Source: Clitoria ternatea (taxonomy: Eukaryota > Streptophyta > Magnoliopsida > Fabales > Fabaceae). From it: a stretch of 64,000 nucleotides of DNA. The notes below the pieces were generated by a model. That model worked only from the letters and a program-made list of their open reading frames with translations, ran no database searches and was not told the origin of the DNA. The stretch's first letter is position 1; each line of letters starts with the position of its first letter. The stretch is from the NCBI GenBank assembly GCA_037962975.1, contig CM075670.1:147192501-147256500 (forward strand), read 5' to 3'. A program made the translations under genes and the position numbers. Positions 45,850 through 55,684 of this stretch are shown here, one piece after another.

Positions 45850-47260
45850 TCAATCATACGATGTCAGAATGTCGGTGACTACACGATCAAGCTGCTCCTC
45901 AAACTTGTTATCCTCAGCATCCTGCTGCTCCTGAGTCTCTGTCTCAGCTGGTTGTGACTCTGGCATAGAAGAAGGTACTGTGACTGGTACCCCAACTAGT
46001 TCAGATAATGGTTCTGGTACCGACACTGATGGTGTTGATGCTGGTGCTGCTGACCACACCTCCTCTGGGAAAAGAGGACTGTCCCCAGGCCAAGCGACTC
46101 GATCAATAAACTGATCTGGATGTATAAAAGGTCTTGCTGGGTGGCTCTAATAACTAGCACGGTAAGGATATGTCATACCCTGGTGAAGTGCTGCCTGCTG
46201 CCTCTGGATGTGTAGAAGATGAGCCAATAAGACGGGGTCAGTAGGTAGTGGTGGTGGTGGTGGTGTTATAGTCTCATGAACGAGTGGTGGTGGAGGTTGT
46301 ATAGTCTCATGAATGGGTAGTGGTGGTGGTGGTGCTGAAGTGGATGGTTCAGCTGCTAATGTAGTAGAATGAATTCTGTAGTTCAAGTCAATGAATTTCT
46401 GATCGATAGGTGGTCAAATCAGAATAGTGGGGTTGACATCTATCCCATGTGCTGCACAAAGACCTGTAATCAGTGCAGGAAATCCCAGTAAGCCCTTGGG
46501 TTTGGCATCTGTAATGGTGGTTTTTTGGGTTCTATTGGGCAAATTGGAAGATCTCAGTTGAGAGTATCTGAGCTATGTCCACTGTGATGTCTGGAGTGAG
46601 AATGTAGTACATGAGCTCATATCTAGGCAATGGAAGATCTGATACATGAGCGTTTGGAATCACATTTGACAGAAGAAATGCAGTCCAAACTCTGGTTACC
46701 ATAGTCATATCCTTCCTCAGAAGTCTGGTAGGATGCTGACTCGCCCTGCGGTGAAGATGATGATCAGGAAGACATAAGGTGTCCTCTAACTCCTGTGTAG
46801 CATAAATATGCCTCTCCTTCTTCAGTGTACCATATGTGCAAAGCACTCCGTCATCTAACTAGAGCAAGTCACCTAGGTGGTCATTAAGAATGTCTCTAGT
46901 ATAAGAGATCCATGTGCCTCTCGCCCAAGTTCTTCTCTTAAAAGTGCCTTCTCTATTCCATGCATTTGTATAAAATTCCTTGACAATGTCTGGGTCATAT
47001 TTAACTCACGGGTTAGCTTTTTGTAACTATTTCTGATCCCAGAGAACTTGTAAAAATTCATCAGATTCACCTTCTCTCAAATCAACTCTGCGCTCAGGTA
47101 TGAAAGTCCAATGTTCTATGTTTTCCAAACGCTTGGCATGTTCTTTACTCCTAAACTCTTGATGTTGTGGGGGAAAGCTTGTGGCTAGTCTTTGGTGTTT
47201 CCTTCAGTCTCGATCACCTTGTCGCGGAGGGTCAGCACTTATGGTCTTGGTGCGAGCGAT
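45850..47260 (-). pseudogene. E env-position ORF (plant-transposon-protein type, broken)
   Basis: Starts just after an acceptor-like site. The first codons read I-A-R-T-K, where MARTK would be expected, so the ATG (47260-47258) seems lost by change to ATC. A conserved domain follows with VKYDPDIVKEFYTNAW, RGTWISYTRDILNDHLGD (near 46880-47010) and a helical part LLRKDMTMVTRVWTAFLLSN, which resembles the putative plant transposon protein domain found behind pol in Athila elements. The C-terminal part is proline-rich (PPPPLPIHETIQPPPP, 46386-46147) and acidic, ending DRVVTDILTSYD before TGA at 45852-45850. Several stops and shifts (for example near 47205, 46858, 46532 and 46145). No transmembrane segment evident. 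Function unknown. Confidence 0.7.
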
Positions 47261-47262
47261 GC

Positions 47263-47726
47263 CTAAAAAACAGAATTGCCCAATACAATGCATATAAAAA
47301 TTTATCTCTACATGATGGAACTAAAAAAATGCAGAAACAAAAAAATCCAGGAACAAGCATAATGGAATAAAAAAATGGTAGAAACAAAGGCATACATCAA
47401 TGGAACCACACATATTGCATTGCCCCTCATTCATGTTTTCAATCATCAACATTGGGATATCATATCCTAATCATCAACATTTCAACAAGTCCACATCAAA
47501 AAGGAAATCCAAAACAGAGGAACATGCCAGAAATAGAGCAATGTTGATACCCATGATGCTACCTTTTCATTCTAACTTATTCTTGATGTTCCCTTTTTCT
47601 AGCAACATACACAACCCTAGCCCTAAAACTCACAATTCACTTTCATGCACATGAATATCACCACTACATATATTCACTAAAAGAAAATATGAGAAGAAGA
47701 AAAGAAAATCAGGAAATAAACTTTAC
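47263..47726 (-). other. Predicted intron before the E env-position ORF
   Basis: In the minus sense: a leader rich in CTCTCTCTCTGTAACTCC (near 47810), donor TTGCAAGGTAAAG (GT at 47726-47725), 464 bp of A/T-rich non-coding sequence, and acceptor CTGTTTTTTAG (AG at 47264-47263), with the ORF starting three bases later. The layout matches A. Inference from consensus only. Confidence 0.58.
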
Positions 47727-47884
47727 CTTGCAATATGAAAATGAGAGAAAATAAAGATGGGAATCAGAACCCTAGACTCTTCGAAGTAGAAAGATGGAGT
47801 TACAGAGAGAGAGGGGAGTTATGGAAAATGTAACCGTGTTTTAATGGTTACCAAAATGTTTGAATGGGATTTTTAAAAGACGGC

Positions 47885-48545
47885 ACTGCTTCAATTCACT
47901 TAAGCAAAGTGAAACCACTTGAGCGATGAATGCGATTATGAACTGAAAAGACGTAATGTCACTTAAGTGATGTCACTCGCTGTAGTAAAATAGTGAGAGA
48001 GACTCTGATTTCTTAATTAGCTCAAGCGTAATGAAGTCGCTTAAGCGAGATGTTATTAAAAATCCCCCCTAATTCTTTTTCAAAAAGACGCTTGGATGAA
48101 AAGGGAAAGGATCAAGCTAAAATTTGGCAGTGTGCACTCTGTTGTAATTCGCTTTAGTGAGATATTCTCACTTGGGCGAATTTATTCCAGAAACAAACTT
48201 CTCTTATTTCGCTTGAGCTACCTCATTTCGCTTGAGCGAGAGTAGTGCAATTTTAAATCTGAAAGATCATCTTGATCATTCGCTTAAGCTCAGTGGTTCG
48301 CTTGAGCAAAAAAGAGACAGTATCTATTGATTTGTCAATCCGCTTGAGCGAGATAATCTCGCTTGAGCGAGTTTTGTTTTGAGCGAAGTGATACTTACCT
48401 TAAACATTCAACCATAAAACTAAACTCGCTTAAGCTACCAAACCATTCACTAAAGCGAATTTAGTAGACAACTCATTAAATGCACAATAAATGCAAGTCG
48501 GCAAGTTTCGCTTGAGCAAAAGATGTTTCGCTTGAATGAAATATT
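47885..48545 (-). promoter_or_regulatory. Palindrome array in the E pol-env spacer
   Basis: Repeated units such as AATTCACTTAAGCAAAG (47893), GTCGCTTAAGCGAGA (48031), TTTCGCTTGAGCGAGA (48226), TCCGCTTGAGCGAGA and TCTCGCTTGAGCGAG (48339-48372), and GTTTCGCTTGAGCAAA (48506). This is the motif of the E LTR U3, found nowhere else in the E interior apart from solo LTR H. It lies upstream (minus sense) of the leader and predicted intron of the env-position ORF. I infer an internal promoter. Confidence 0.65.
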
Positions 48546-48795
48546 TATATTATGCATACAATTCAGGATTTTCATGGAAATTCAACAACTCTTCATTTAA
48601 CTTGGATTTTCTAAACATCCAATCTAATCCTATGTCAATGAATTATGCATCATAGTGTTCATGTTGCAATCAAAACTGAATCAAATTTGATTTTCTTACT
48701 GTCCTTAATGAAACTTGATTCTCTTTAACATACACATACTAAACACACAAAATTTATGGTACACACATCAAAACATTCAAAAGAAAAGAAAATTT

Positions 48796-48830
48796 GGGTT
48801 GCCTCCCAGTTAGCGCTTGTTTAACGTCAT
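48796..48830 (-). other. Conserved post-pol element of E
   Basis: Minus strand GACGTTAAACAAGCGCTAAC then TGGGAGGCAACCC, just after pol. The A (22491) and D (58994) copies are degraded versions of the same block. Confidence 0.75.
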
Positions 48831-48839
48831 GAGCTCGAT

Positions 48840-50350
48840 GCCTGATTTGTTCTTACAACTCATGCAAGTGGATTAGCATGTCAAGCTTCTCCACACCTCC
48901 ACCCAGATATGGTTTAAGCCTTTGGCCATTGACTATCCACGTTCTTTCTAACTCTGGATCCTTCAATTCAATGGCACCATATGATTTGACATCATTGACT
49001 ACAAAAGGTACCGATCACTTAGATCTTAACTTTCCAGGAAACAACTTTAATTTGGAGTTGAATAACAGTACAGATTGACTTGGATAGAAGCTATTCTTCA
49101 ATATCTTTTTGTCATGATAATCTTTCATTCTTTCCTTGTAAATTTTGGAAGATTCATAAGCTTCTAACCTCCACTGTCCTAACTTCTCAATCTAAATTTT
49201 TCTTTCTTGTGCAGATACCTGTGGATCAAAATTGAGCAATTTCATTGCCCAATAGGCTTTATGTTCTAGTTTCATAGGGAGGTGATAACTTTTTCCATAT
49301 ACTAATTGATAAGGTAAGAATCCAGTCAGAGCTTTAAAAACGGTCTGATAGGCCCATAAAGCATCATTCAATTTCAGTGACCAATCTTTCCTACTTTGGG
49401 ATACTGTTTTCTCTAGAATCCGCTTAATCACTCTATTGGATACCTTCACCTGTCCATTAGCTTGGGGATGATATGGAGATGTCACTTTATGTTTTACTCC
49501 ATAGTGCTCTAGACACTTTTAAAGTTGAACATTACAAAAGTGAGATCCTCCATCACTTATTAGCACACGTAGGGTACCAAATCTGCTAAAAATGTTTTTC
49601 TTTAAGAATTTGATAACAGTTTTGGCATACACTTTAGCACACGCTATTGCCTCTACCCATTTTGAAACATAATCAACAGCTACCACAATATATTCATTGG
49701 AGAGTGAGATAGCTAAAGGTCCAACAAAGTCTATGCCCCAACAATCAAAAACTTCTACTTCCAAAATAGTTGTCAGCGACATTTTATTTCTCCTGGATAT
49801 ACTTCCTGATTTCTGGCAAGTACCATAATGCTGCATGAAAACATTAGCATCTTTAAACAAGGAAGGCCAGAAAAAATCTGATTGAAGGACTTTGGTTGTT
49901 GTCCTTTCTCCATGAAAATGCCCTCCATACGCTAAACTATGACAGTGCCATAAAATACTCGTGGCTTCTTGTTATGATACACATCTTTTCAGGATATTAT
50001 CTGATCCAAGCTTGAACAAGTATAGATCATCCCACACAAATTGTTGTGCATCTTTCAGAAACTTCTTTCTTTGTTGCCATGTGAAATCCTCAGGAATCAC
50101 TCCTGCAGCTTTAAAATTTACCATTTCTACAAACGATGGCCTTTCCTGGATCAACAACAGCTTTTCATCTGGAAATTCGTCTTGAACTTCAGGATGTGAT
50201 TTGGTAACTTCATTGTTAATCAGCCTGGACAGATGATCTGCTATGTAGTTTTCACTGCCCCTTTTATCCCAAATAATCAAATCAAATTCTTGTAAGAGAA
50301 GAATCCATCTGATCAATCTGGGTTTAGAATCAGATTTGTTCGTCAAATTT
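48840..50350 (-). pseudogene. E integrase (broken)
   Basis: Read on the minus strand: the end of RNase H flows into DHLSRL (near 50230), then RKKFLKDAQQFVWDDLYLFK and an HHCC-type zinc region (C near 49985, H near 49950, CQKSG near 49800). Core: catalytic Asp in WGIDFVGPL (near 49735) and Asp in LISDGGSHF (near 49550). Catalytic Glu in QVEVSN is Lys (AAG, 49446-49444). Then DALWAYQTVFKALTGFLPYQ and the C-terminal ERMKDYHDKK region, fading out at about 48850. Stops at 49519 and 49191 and a frame change near 49970. Not functional. Confidence 0.85.
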
Positions 50351-51808
50351 TTAATGGCAGCATGATCCGTAAAATAAACAACTCAAGACCCAATTAAATA
50401 AGATCTAAATTTTTCTAGCCCATACACTACTACTAGTAATTCCTTTTTAGTTGTGGCGTAGTTAATTTGTGCCTCATTCAAAACCTTACTAGCATAATGT
50501 ATAAGATGAAAAATTTTAGACTTTGTTTGTCCTAACACCACACCGATTGTATAATCACTTTCATCACACATAATTTCAAAATCAAGTGTCCAATCAGGGG
50601 CAACTATGACAGGTGCAGTGATTAGTTTTTGCTTCAACAGTTGAAAAGCAGAAAAGCAAAAGTCATCAAAATGAAAGGAATTATCTTTTTGTAGCAAATT
50701 ACTCAAAGGTTTAGCAATTTTTGAGAAATCTTTGATAAACCTTCGGTAAAATCCTACATGTCCAAGAAAACTCCTAACACCTTTAACATTGACTGGTGGA
50801 GGTAATTTTTCAATAACTTCCACTTTAGCATGGTCTACTTCAATGCCCTTGGTTACCATAAAATGGCATTTCTCCCAATTTAGCATTAGGTTAGTCTCTA
50901 CACATTTTTTAAGCACAGTGTCCAGATTTTTTAAGCATGAGTCAAATGATTCACTAAAAACTAAAAAATCATCCATAAAAATTTCAATGCATTTTTCTAC
51001 AAGGTCAGCAAAGATAGCAAGCATACACCTTTCGAAAGTAGCTGGAGCATTGCAAAGTCAGAAAGACATTTTTCTATAAGCCAAAATACCATAAGGACAA
51101 GAAAATATTGTTTTCTCTTGGTCTTCTAGAGCTATAGCTATTTGATTGTATCCTGAATAACCGTCCAGAAAGCAATAGTAAGCTTGCCCAGCTAGTCTTT
51201 CCAACATTTGATCCATGAAGGGCAATGGGAAATGGTCCTTCCTTGTAGCCTGATTGAGTTTCCTGTAGTCTATACATATCCTCCATCTAGTCACTTTCTG
51301 GTGGGAATCAACTTATTATTTTCATTCTTTACTACTGTCATGCCACCCTTTTTCGGTACAACTTGAACGAGACTCACCCAAGCACTGTCTGAAATGGGAT
51401 AAATCATTCCAGCTTCCAACAATTTCATAACCTCCATTTTAACAACTTCCTTCATAGTTGGATTTAAAAGTCTCTGAGGTTGTGCTACGGGTTTGTACTC
51501 TTGTTCCATGAAAATTTCGTGTATAAAATACGAAGGGCTAATACCTTTTAAATCATTTAACTTCCATACAATGGATTCTTCATTCTTCTTCAAAATCTCA
51601 ATCAGTTTTTCTTCCTCTTCCTTCAACAGGCTGTTGTTGATTATTACTAGTTTTTCTCCTTCAACATCTAAAAAGATATACTTTAAATATGAAGGTAACT
51701 CTTTCAATTCTAAACATCTAAAAAGATATACTTTAAATATGAAGGTAACTCTTTCAATTCTAACTTTTAAACTTCAGGAAGGTTCTCTATTGCTTCCTCT
51801 TTACTTGC
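50351..51808 (-). pseudogene. E RT and RNase H (broken)
   Basis: Minus strand. Entry is KEEAIENLPEV and ELPSYLKYIFLD near 51800-51650, followed by RT: EAGMIYPISDSAWVS with VPKKGGMTVV, then RWRICIDYRKLNQATRKDHF and LDGYSGYNQIAIALEDQEKT, a break near 51058, LCNAPATFERCM, and the intact catalytic IFMDDFLVF (near 50965). Connection ends VRSFLGHVGFYRRFIKDFSK. RNase H has CDESDYTIGVVLGQ and YATTKKELLVVVYGLEKFR. A perfect 50-bp tandem duplication (51663-51762) lies within the RT lead-in, shifting or duplicating codons. The gene is cut from its upstream protease part by solo LTR H at 51814. Confidence 0.87.
51663..51762. repeat. Perfect 50-bp tandem duplication in E pol
   Basis: The block beginning AACATCTAAAAAGATATACT at 51663 is repeated without change at 51713. 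Fifty is not a multiple of three, so it also breaks the frame. Identity suggests a recent slip or an assembly artefact. Confidence 0.95.
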
Positions 51809-51813
51809 AATCA

Positions 51814-53360
51814 TGATAAAGGTGTATTATACATTAATTTCATGCTTCAATTTAACTTATTTTTCAAAAGAACTTAACTAATTTAATGAAAAATTGAGTG
51901 TGATTCTTTTATAAATAAATACATTATCAATACTCTTGAAGATTTATAGGATGTGCAAAGAAATAATCAAATTGGCATACTTGATCTTGAAGGATAACGT
52001 GTGAAAAGTGAAATCAGTACCTGGGCGCTTGGGCAAACAGACCACACGCTTGAGCGTGGACTTAAAAAAAAAACAAAGAACCAACAGACCCCCCCATGCT
52101 TAAGCATGAGAGGGGGAAGCTTGAGTGTAGAAATGAAAAAGATAGCCACGCTTGAGCGTGACTGAGTGTAAGAGACTCAGCATCAGACCTTTTCCTCCCG
52201 CTTGAGCTCAAACACCACACGCTTAAGCGTGACACAAGGAAAGCTTGAGCAAATAGAAACCAGCATCAGACCCCTAGCACGCTTAAGCATGAGAAGGGGC
52301 ACGTGACTCTGGGAGTGACCAAGTGTAGAAAACACAGAAGCAGCTACAAGGTATCAGGTCCCTCACGCTTGAGTGTGACCACCTACGCTCAAGGGTGACT
52401 CATGTAGTATGGAGTTTATAATTTAATATTAACTAATGGTTCGATGCCAACTCAACCACTTTGAGGTGTTTTTGCATGTCTCTGAATATTCCTTCATGGA
52501 TATTATGCAAGTGGGCAAAGAAAGCTGAAGAATAACCCTTATAAATCAAGCAAAGAAAATCATCAAAGAACACCTCCTTTATATCATCAAACACATTTCC
52601 TGCATCCTACATTCTTAACTATTCATTTTATATTCATTTCCAAATTTTCTCAAAGTGAAAATGCAAAGCATGAGTAGCTAAATTTCCTTTATTGGGATTA
52701 GTTGTAATCAATTCAAACCTGAAGTAATGCTGCTGTAAGTTTTTATGTATGTTAATGAGATTTGATAGTTTCTGTATTTCATTCTTCCATTAATGCCTAA
52801 AAGTACTTGATCACTATTTTCTTATTTTAAGTTTTCTTAAGTATACTTGGAAGTAACTTTTGAGAGCAGATCTGAATGAAATACTTATTTTGAGTAGCTA
52901 ACCAGGGATGGCATCTAACACAATAAACATCGAAATAATCGATCGGTAATGCTGGAATAGTTTCAAAGTGACTGAGGGATCAGCAGTTTGAAATCATTCT
53001 TATGAATTTTGTAGTCGAGGGATCGATACAAATAACTTTGATTGTGACGTAGAAATTATAATTTTAAGTTACATACATGCAAATTTATTTAGCTTACGAA
53101 AGGTGAGATGCGATGAAACCAATCCCAGTTTTCTAAATCTGATTTCTACCAAAACATTTTACTGTCATTATTTTCATTCAACACTCGTTGTTTATCTTGT
53201 ATTCAATCTTTTACATAATAAAATCAGAACAAATCTTTTGTCAAAATCAATTCAAGAACTAAGATCTTCAAATCAACATCTCCTCAATGGAATGACATCT
53301 ATATTATACTACAATTACTGTGTTTAAACTTGGCATAAATATTCCATTGAGTTCATATTA
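51814..53360 (+). mobile_element. H: solo LTR of an Athila-like family, 1.5 kb
   Basis: Inserted between the protease remnant and RT of E. Starts TGATAAAGGTG (like TGATAAACG of C). The middle GAGTAGCTAAATTTCCTTTATTGGGATTA matches the C LTR (39415-39445) in order, and ATTTTGTAGTCGAGGGATCGAT matches both. The end, around ACATCTATATTATACTACA (53290-53310), matches the U5 ends of C and E, so the right border is about 53340-53365. TSD is unclear (AATCA at left, no exact copy at right). It carries a different palindrome, CACGCTTGAGCGTG, at 52020-52400. No coding content. Confidence 0.75.
52020..52400. repeat. CACGCTTGAGCGTG palindrome array in H
   Basis: CACACGCTTGAGCGTGG (52031), CATGCTTAAGCATGAG (52095), CCACGCTTGAGCGTGAC (52147), CACACGCTTAAGCGTGAC (52215), GCACGCTTAAGCATGAG (52277), TCACGCTTGAGTGTGAC (52363). 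Compared with TCGCTTGAGCGA of other families, both arms have changed together (ACGCT...AGCGT). Confidence 0.88.
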
Positions 53361-53365
53361 TACAA

Positions 53366-53890
53366 ACTTGATTCTCTTTCCTTGGAAGCTTCATTTCTTT
53401 GTATGATTGATAAAAACCATTAACAAGTCACTTTGCTTGCATCAAATCTTTGTAGAATATTATTCACTTCATCAGCTTTGGAGCCATCAAGTCTTTCAAC
53501 AATAACAACCAAGGCTTTTTCAAGAGGACTTAAATTTTACACCTTGCTGAATTGTTTTCAATTACTATCTCTTCCATATCAATTTTGAAACAACTCTGTT
53601 TGTCTACTGGATACTTCATCGCTTCAAAAACATCGAAATTTACTTCTTCATCTTGAACTCATACCTTCAATTTCCCATCATCAACATCTATGATGACTTC
53701 AGTAGTCTTCATAAATGATCTTCCTAAAATCAACTGTTTCTTTAGAAAATCTTCTTTTCTTAATAAGCAAGTCCTTCATGAATTTTGCATAGGTAGGCAT
53801 TTGCTCCTTAGCCTCCATAAATAGAACATTAATCTAAAGTAGATGTCCATGAATCTAGAAAACTGCCTCTCCTTATCACGTTTTGAAGGA
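53366..53890 (-). pseudogene. E protease remnant (core deleted)
   Basis: Minus strand: FMKDLLIKK-type text normally upstream of the Athila protease (near 53780) jumps to LILGRSFMKTTEV and DVDDGKLKVRVQDE (near 53740-53660), then VFEAMKYPVDK. The segment that should hold the active-site DLGAS and the rest of the core is absent, so it was lost by internal deletion near 53750. Downstream, KALVVI.ERLDGSKADE-like text (53520-53440) leads to the point where H is inserted. Confidence 0.68.
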
Positions 53891-55300
53891 TTAGTAAGAT
53901 AAGGCATACTTTTCAATCATGGAAGATCTTCATCAGCTTTTACCTTTGCTTTGTCAACTTCACTCTTTTTTTTCTCTTCTTCCTTTTCTTTATTTATATT
54001 TTCACTCACTTTATTTTCATTTTTTTCTTTCTCTCTTTCTTTTTCTATATCTCTCTTTTCTTTTAAAATCTCTTCTTCCTCCTTTTCTTTTTCTCCTAAC
54101 TCAACTCTAACAGTTCTTCCACTACGAGTCACCACTGCTTTACATTGCTCTTTAGGATTTGTCTCAGTATTTTCCCTATACTAAGGTCTTTTTTGTTAAA
54201 CCATCTGGCCAGCTAGCTGTCCCACTTGAGTTTCCAAATTCCTAATGGATGCTTCAGTATTCTTTTGATTTGTCAAAGAAGCTTGCATAAACTTCTCCAA
54301 GGTGTCCTCCAATCTTGTTGTTTTCTCTATCAAGGAAGGATAATTGCTTTAGTATGGTTTATTTGAAGAACTAGGTTCTTGTTTCCATCCTTGACCTTGA
54401 TGTTGATTATTTCTCCATCCCTGAAATTGTTGGTTAGATAAATTAGAATTGAAATTATTAGGTCTACCTTTGTTATTCATGTAGTGTATAGCTTTTTCTT
54501 GTGGCCCTCTTTCCTCACACTATCCGTTTGGATGGTCACCTCCACAGAAATCACATCTAGTAGTCAGTTGTTGTATTGGTTGTGAAGATTGCACTAAATA
54601 TAACTGTTGTGAAAGTTTGGCTATTTGTTGAGTTAAAACTTTAATTTGTTAGGTCAAAATTTTATTCTGGGCCAAGATAGCATTAGAGGTGCTCAAATCT
54701 AGAACTCTCTTTCTCTAGACTTGTTGACGGTCATGTTGGGCTTGATAATCTGTTGAAGATAAAGCCTCTATAATCCTTGTGGCTTGGTCAGCGTCCACTG
54801 TCATCATCGTGCCACAAGCTGCAGCATCTAAGATCATCTTTGTATCAGGTCGAAGTCCATTATAGAAGATATTCAGTTGTGCTTATCTTCAAAGCCATGG
54901 TTTGGACATTTACGCAATAATGATCTAAATTGATCCCATGCTTTATAAAATGGCTCCTCTGGTCCTTGACGAAATATTGAAATTTCTGATTTGGCTTTAA
55001 TAAATCTTGATAAGGGAAAAAACAAAACAAAAACTTTTCTTCCATATTAGACCAACTGTTCAGGCTTTGATTTGGATGTCATTGCAGCCATTCCTTAGCT
55101 TTTCCAACTAATGAAAATAGAAATAAGCGAAGGTCTGCTTGCTCAAAACCCATGGTGCCTACCAACTCATAGAATGTTGCCAAATAAGTATATGGATCTT
55201 CATTCGACATTCCCGTGAATTGATGTGCACTAATCAAACTAAGAAAGGCTGGTTTCATTTCCAAGGCTCTTGTTTGTAGCATCGCAATACTTGAAAAGTA
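53891..55300 (-). pseudogene. E gag (broken)
   Basis: Minus strand. Athila-type gag: ALEMKPAFLSLISAHQFTGM, EDPYTYLATFYELVGTMGF and LRLFLFSLVGKAKEWLQ at 55282-55079, then further capsid text to 54860 in shifted frames. A zinc knuckle is near 54555-54515 (C-DF-C-GGDH), where the residue before the last Cys is a TAG. A lysine/glutamate-rich linker (54135-53920) starts VTRSGRTV, the usual text before protease. Many stops. It would have encoded the capsid protein. Confidence 0.78.
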
Positions 55301-55654
55301 TCGTGGTCCTTATTGATTTGCATAATCACCCAGAGTACGCCTTGGTGGTGGTTATTGATTATTCTGCTGCCTTTCCATATTTTCCTCTTCTGATTTTGGA
55401 GTTGATTATGGTATGAGAGATACCAAAGAAGATTGTTCTTTTTCTTCTTGTTGCTGTTTCTTTGCTTTTCCTTTTATCTTTCTTAGAGACCTTTCAATAT
55501 CAGGATCTATATTTATCTGATCTTAGGATCCCTGGCTTTTTAATATCATAAGCAACTAGCACAACAAGGTTAGTAAAGAAAAAGATCTAGAAGCAAAATA
55601 ATATGAACAAGAATACAATATTCACACACCGAAATAATTTAAAATCAATTTAAG

Positions 55655-55682
55655 TTCGATCCTCGGTGGACGGCACCAAAAA
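55655..55682 (-). other. Primer binding site of E, with long tRNA complementarity
   Basis: Two bases of lead then TGGTGCCGTCCACCGAGGAT and CGAAC follow the 5' LTR end on the minus strand. The complement reads GTTCGATCCTCGG...CACCA, which looks like a tRNA 3' half: T-loop GTTCGATCC, T-stem, acceptor strand and CCA. Athila elements usually show TGGCGCCGTTGCC, matching tRNA-Asp; this is a diverged version. The exact tRNA is not certain. Confidence 0.7.
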
Positions 55683-55684
55683 CT

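Noticed and set aside
53919..54184. Plus-strand Phe/Leu/Ser-rich frames
   Set aside because: Shadow of the lysine/glutamate-rich gag-protease linker of E on the minus strand.
55655..55682. tRNA gene fragment
   Set aside because: Only a 3' half-like sequence at exactly the PBS position; no anticodon or D-arm. It is a primer site.
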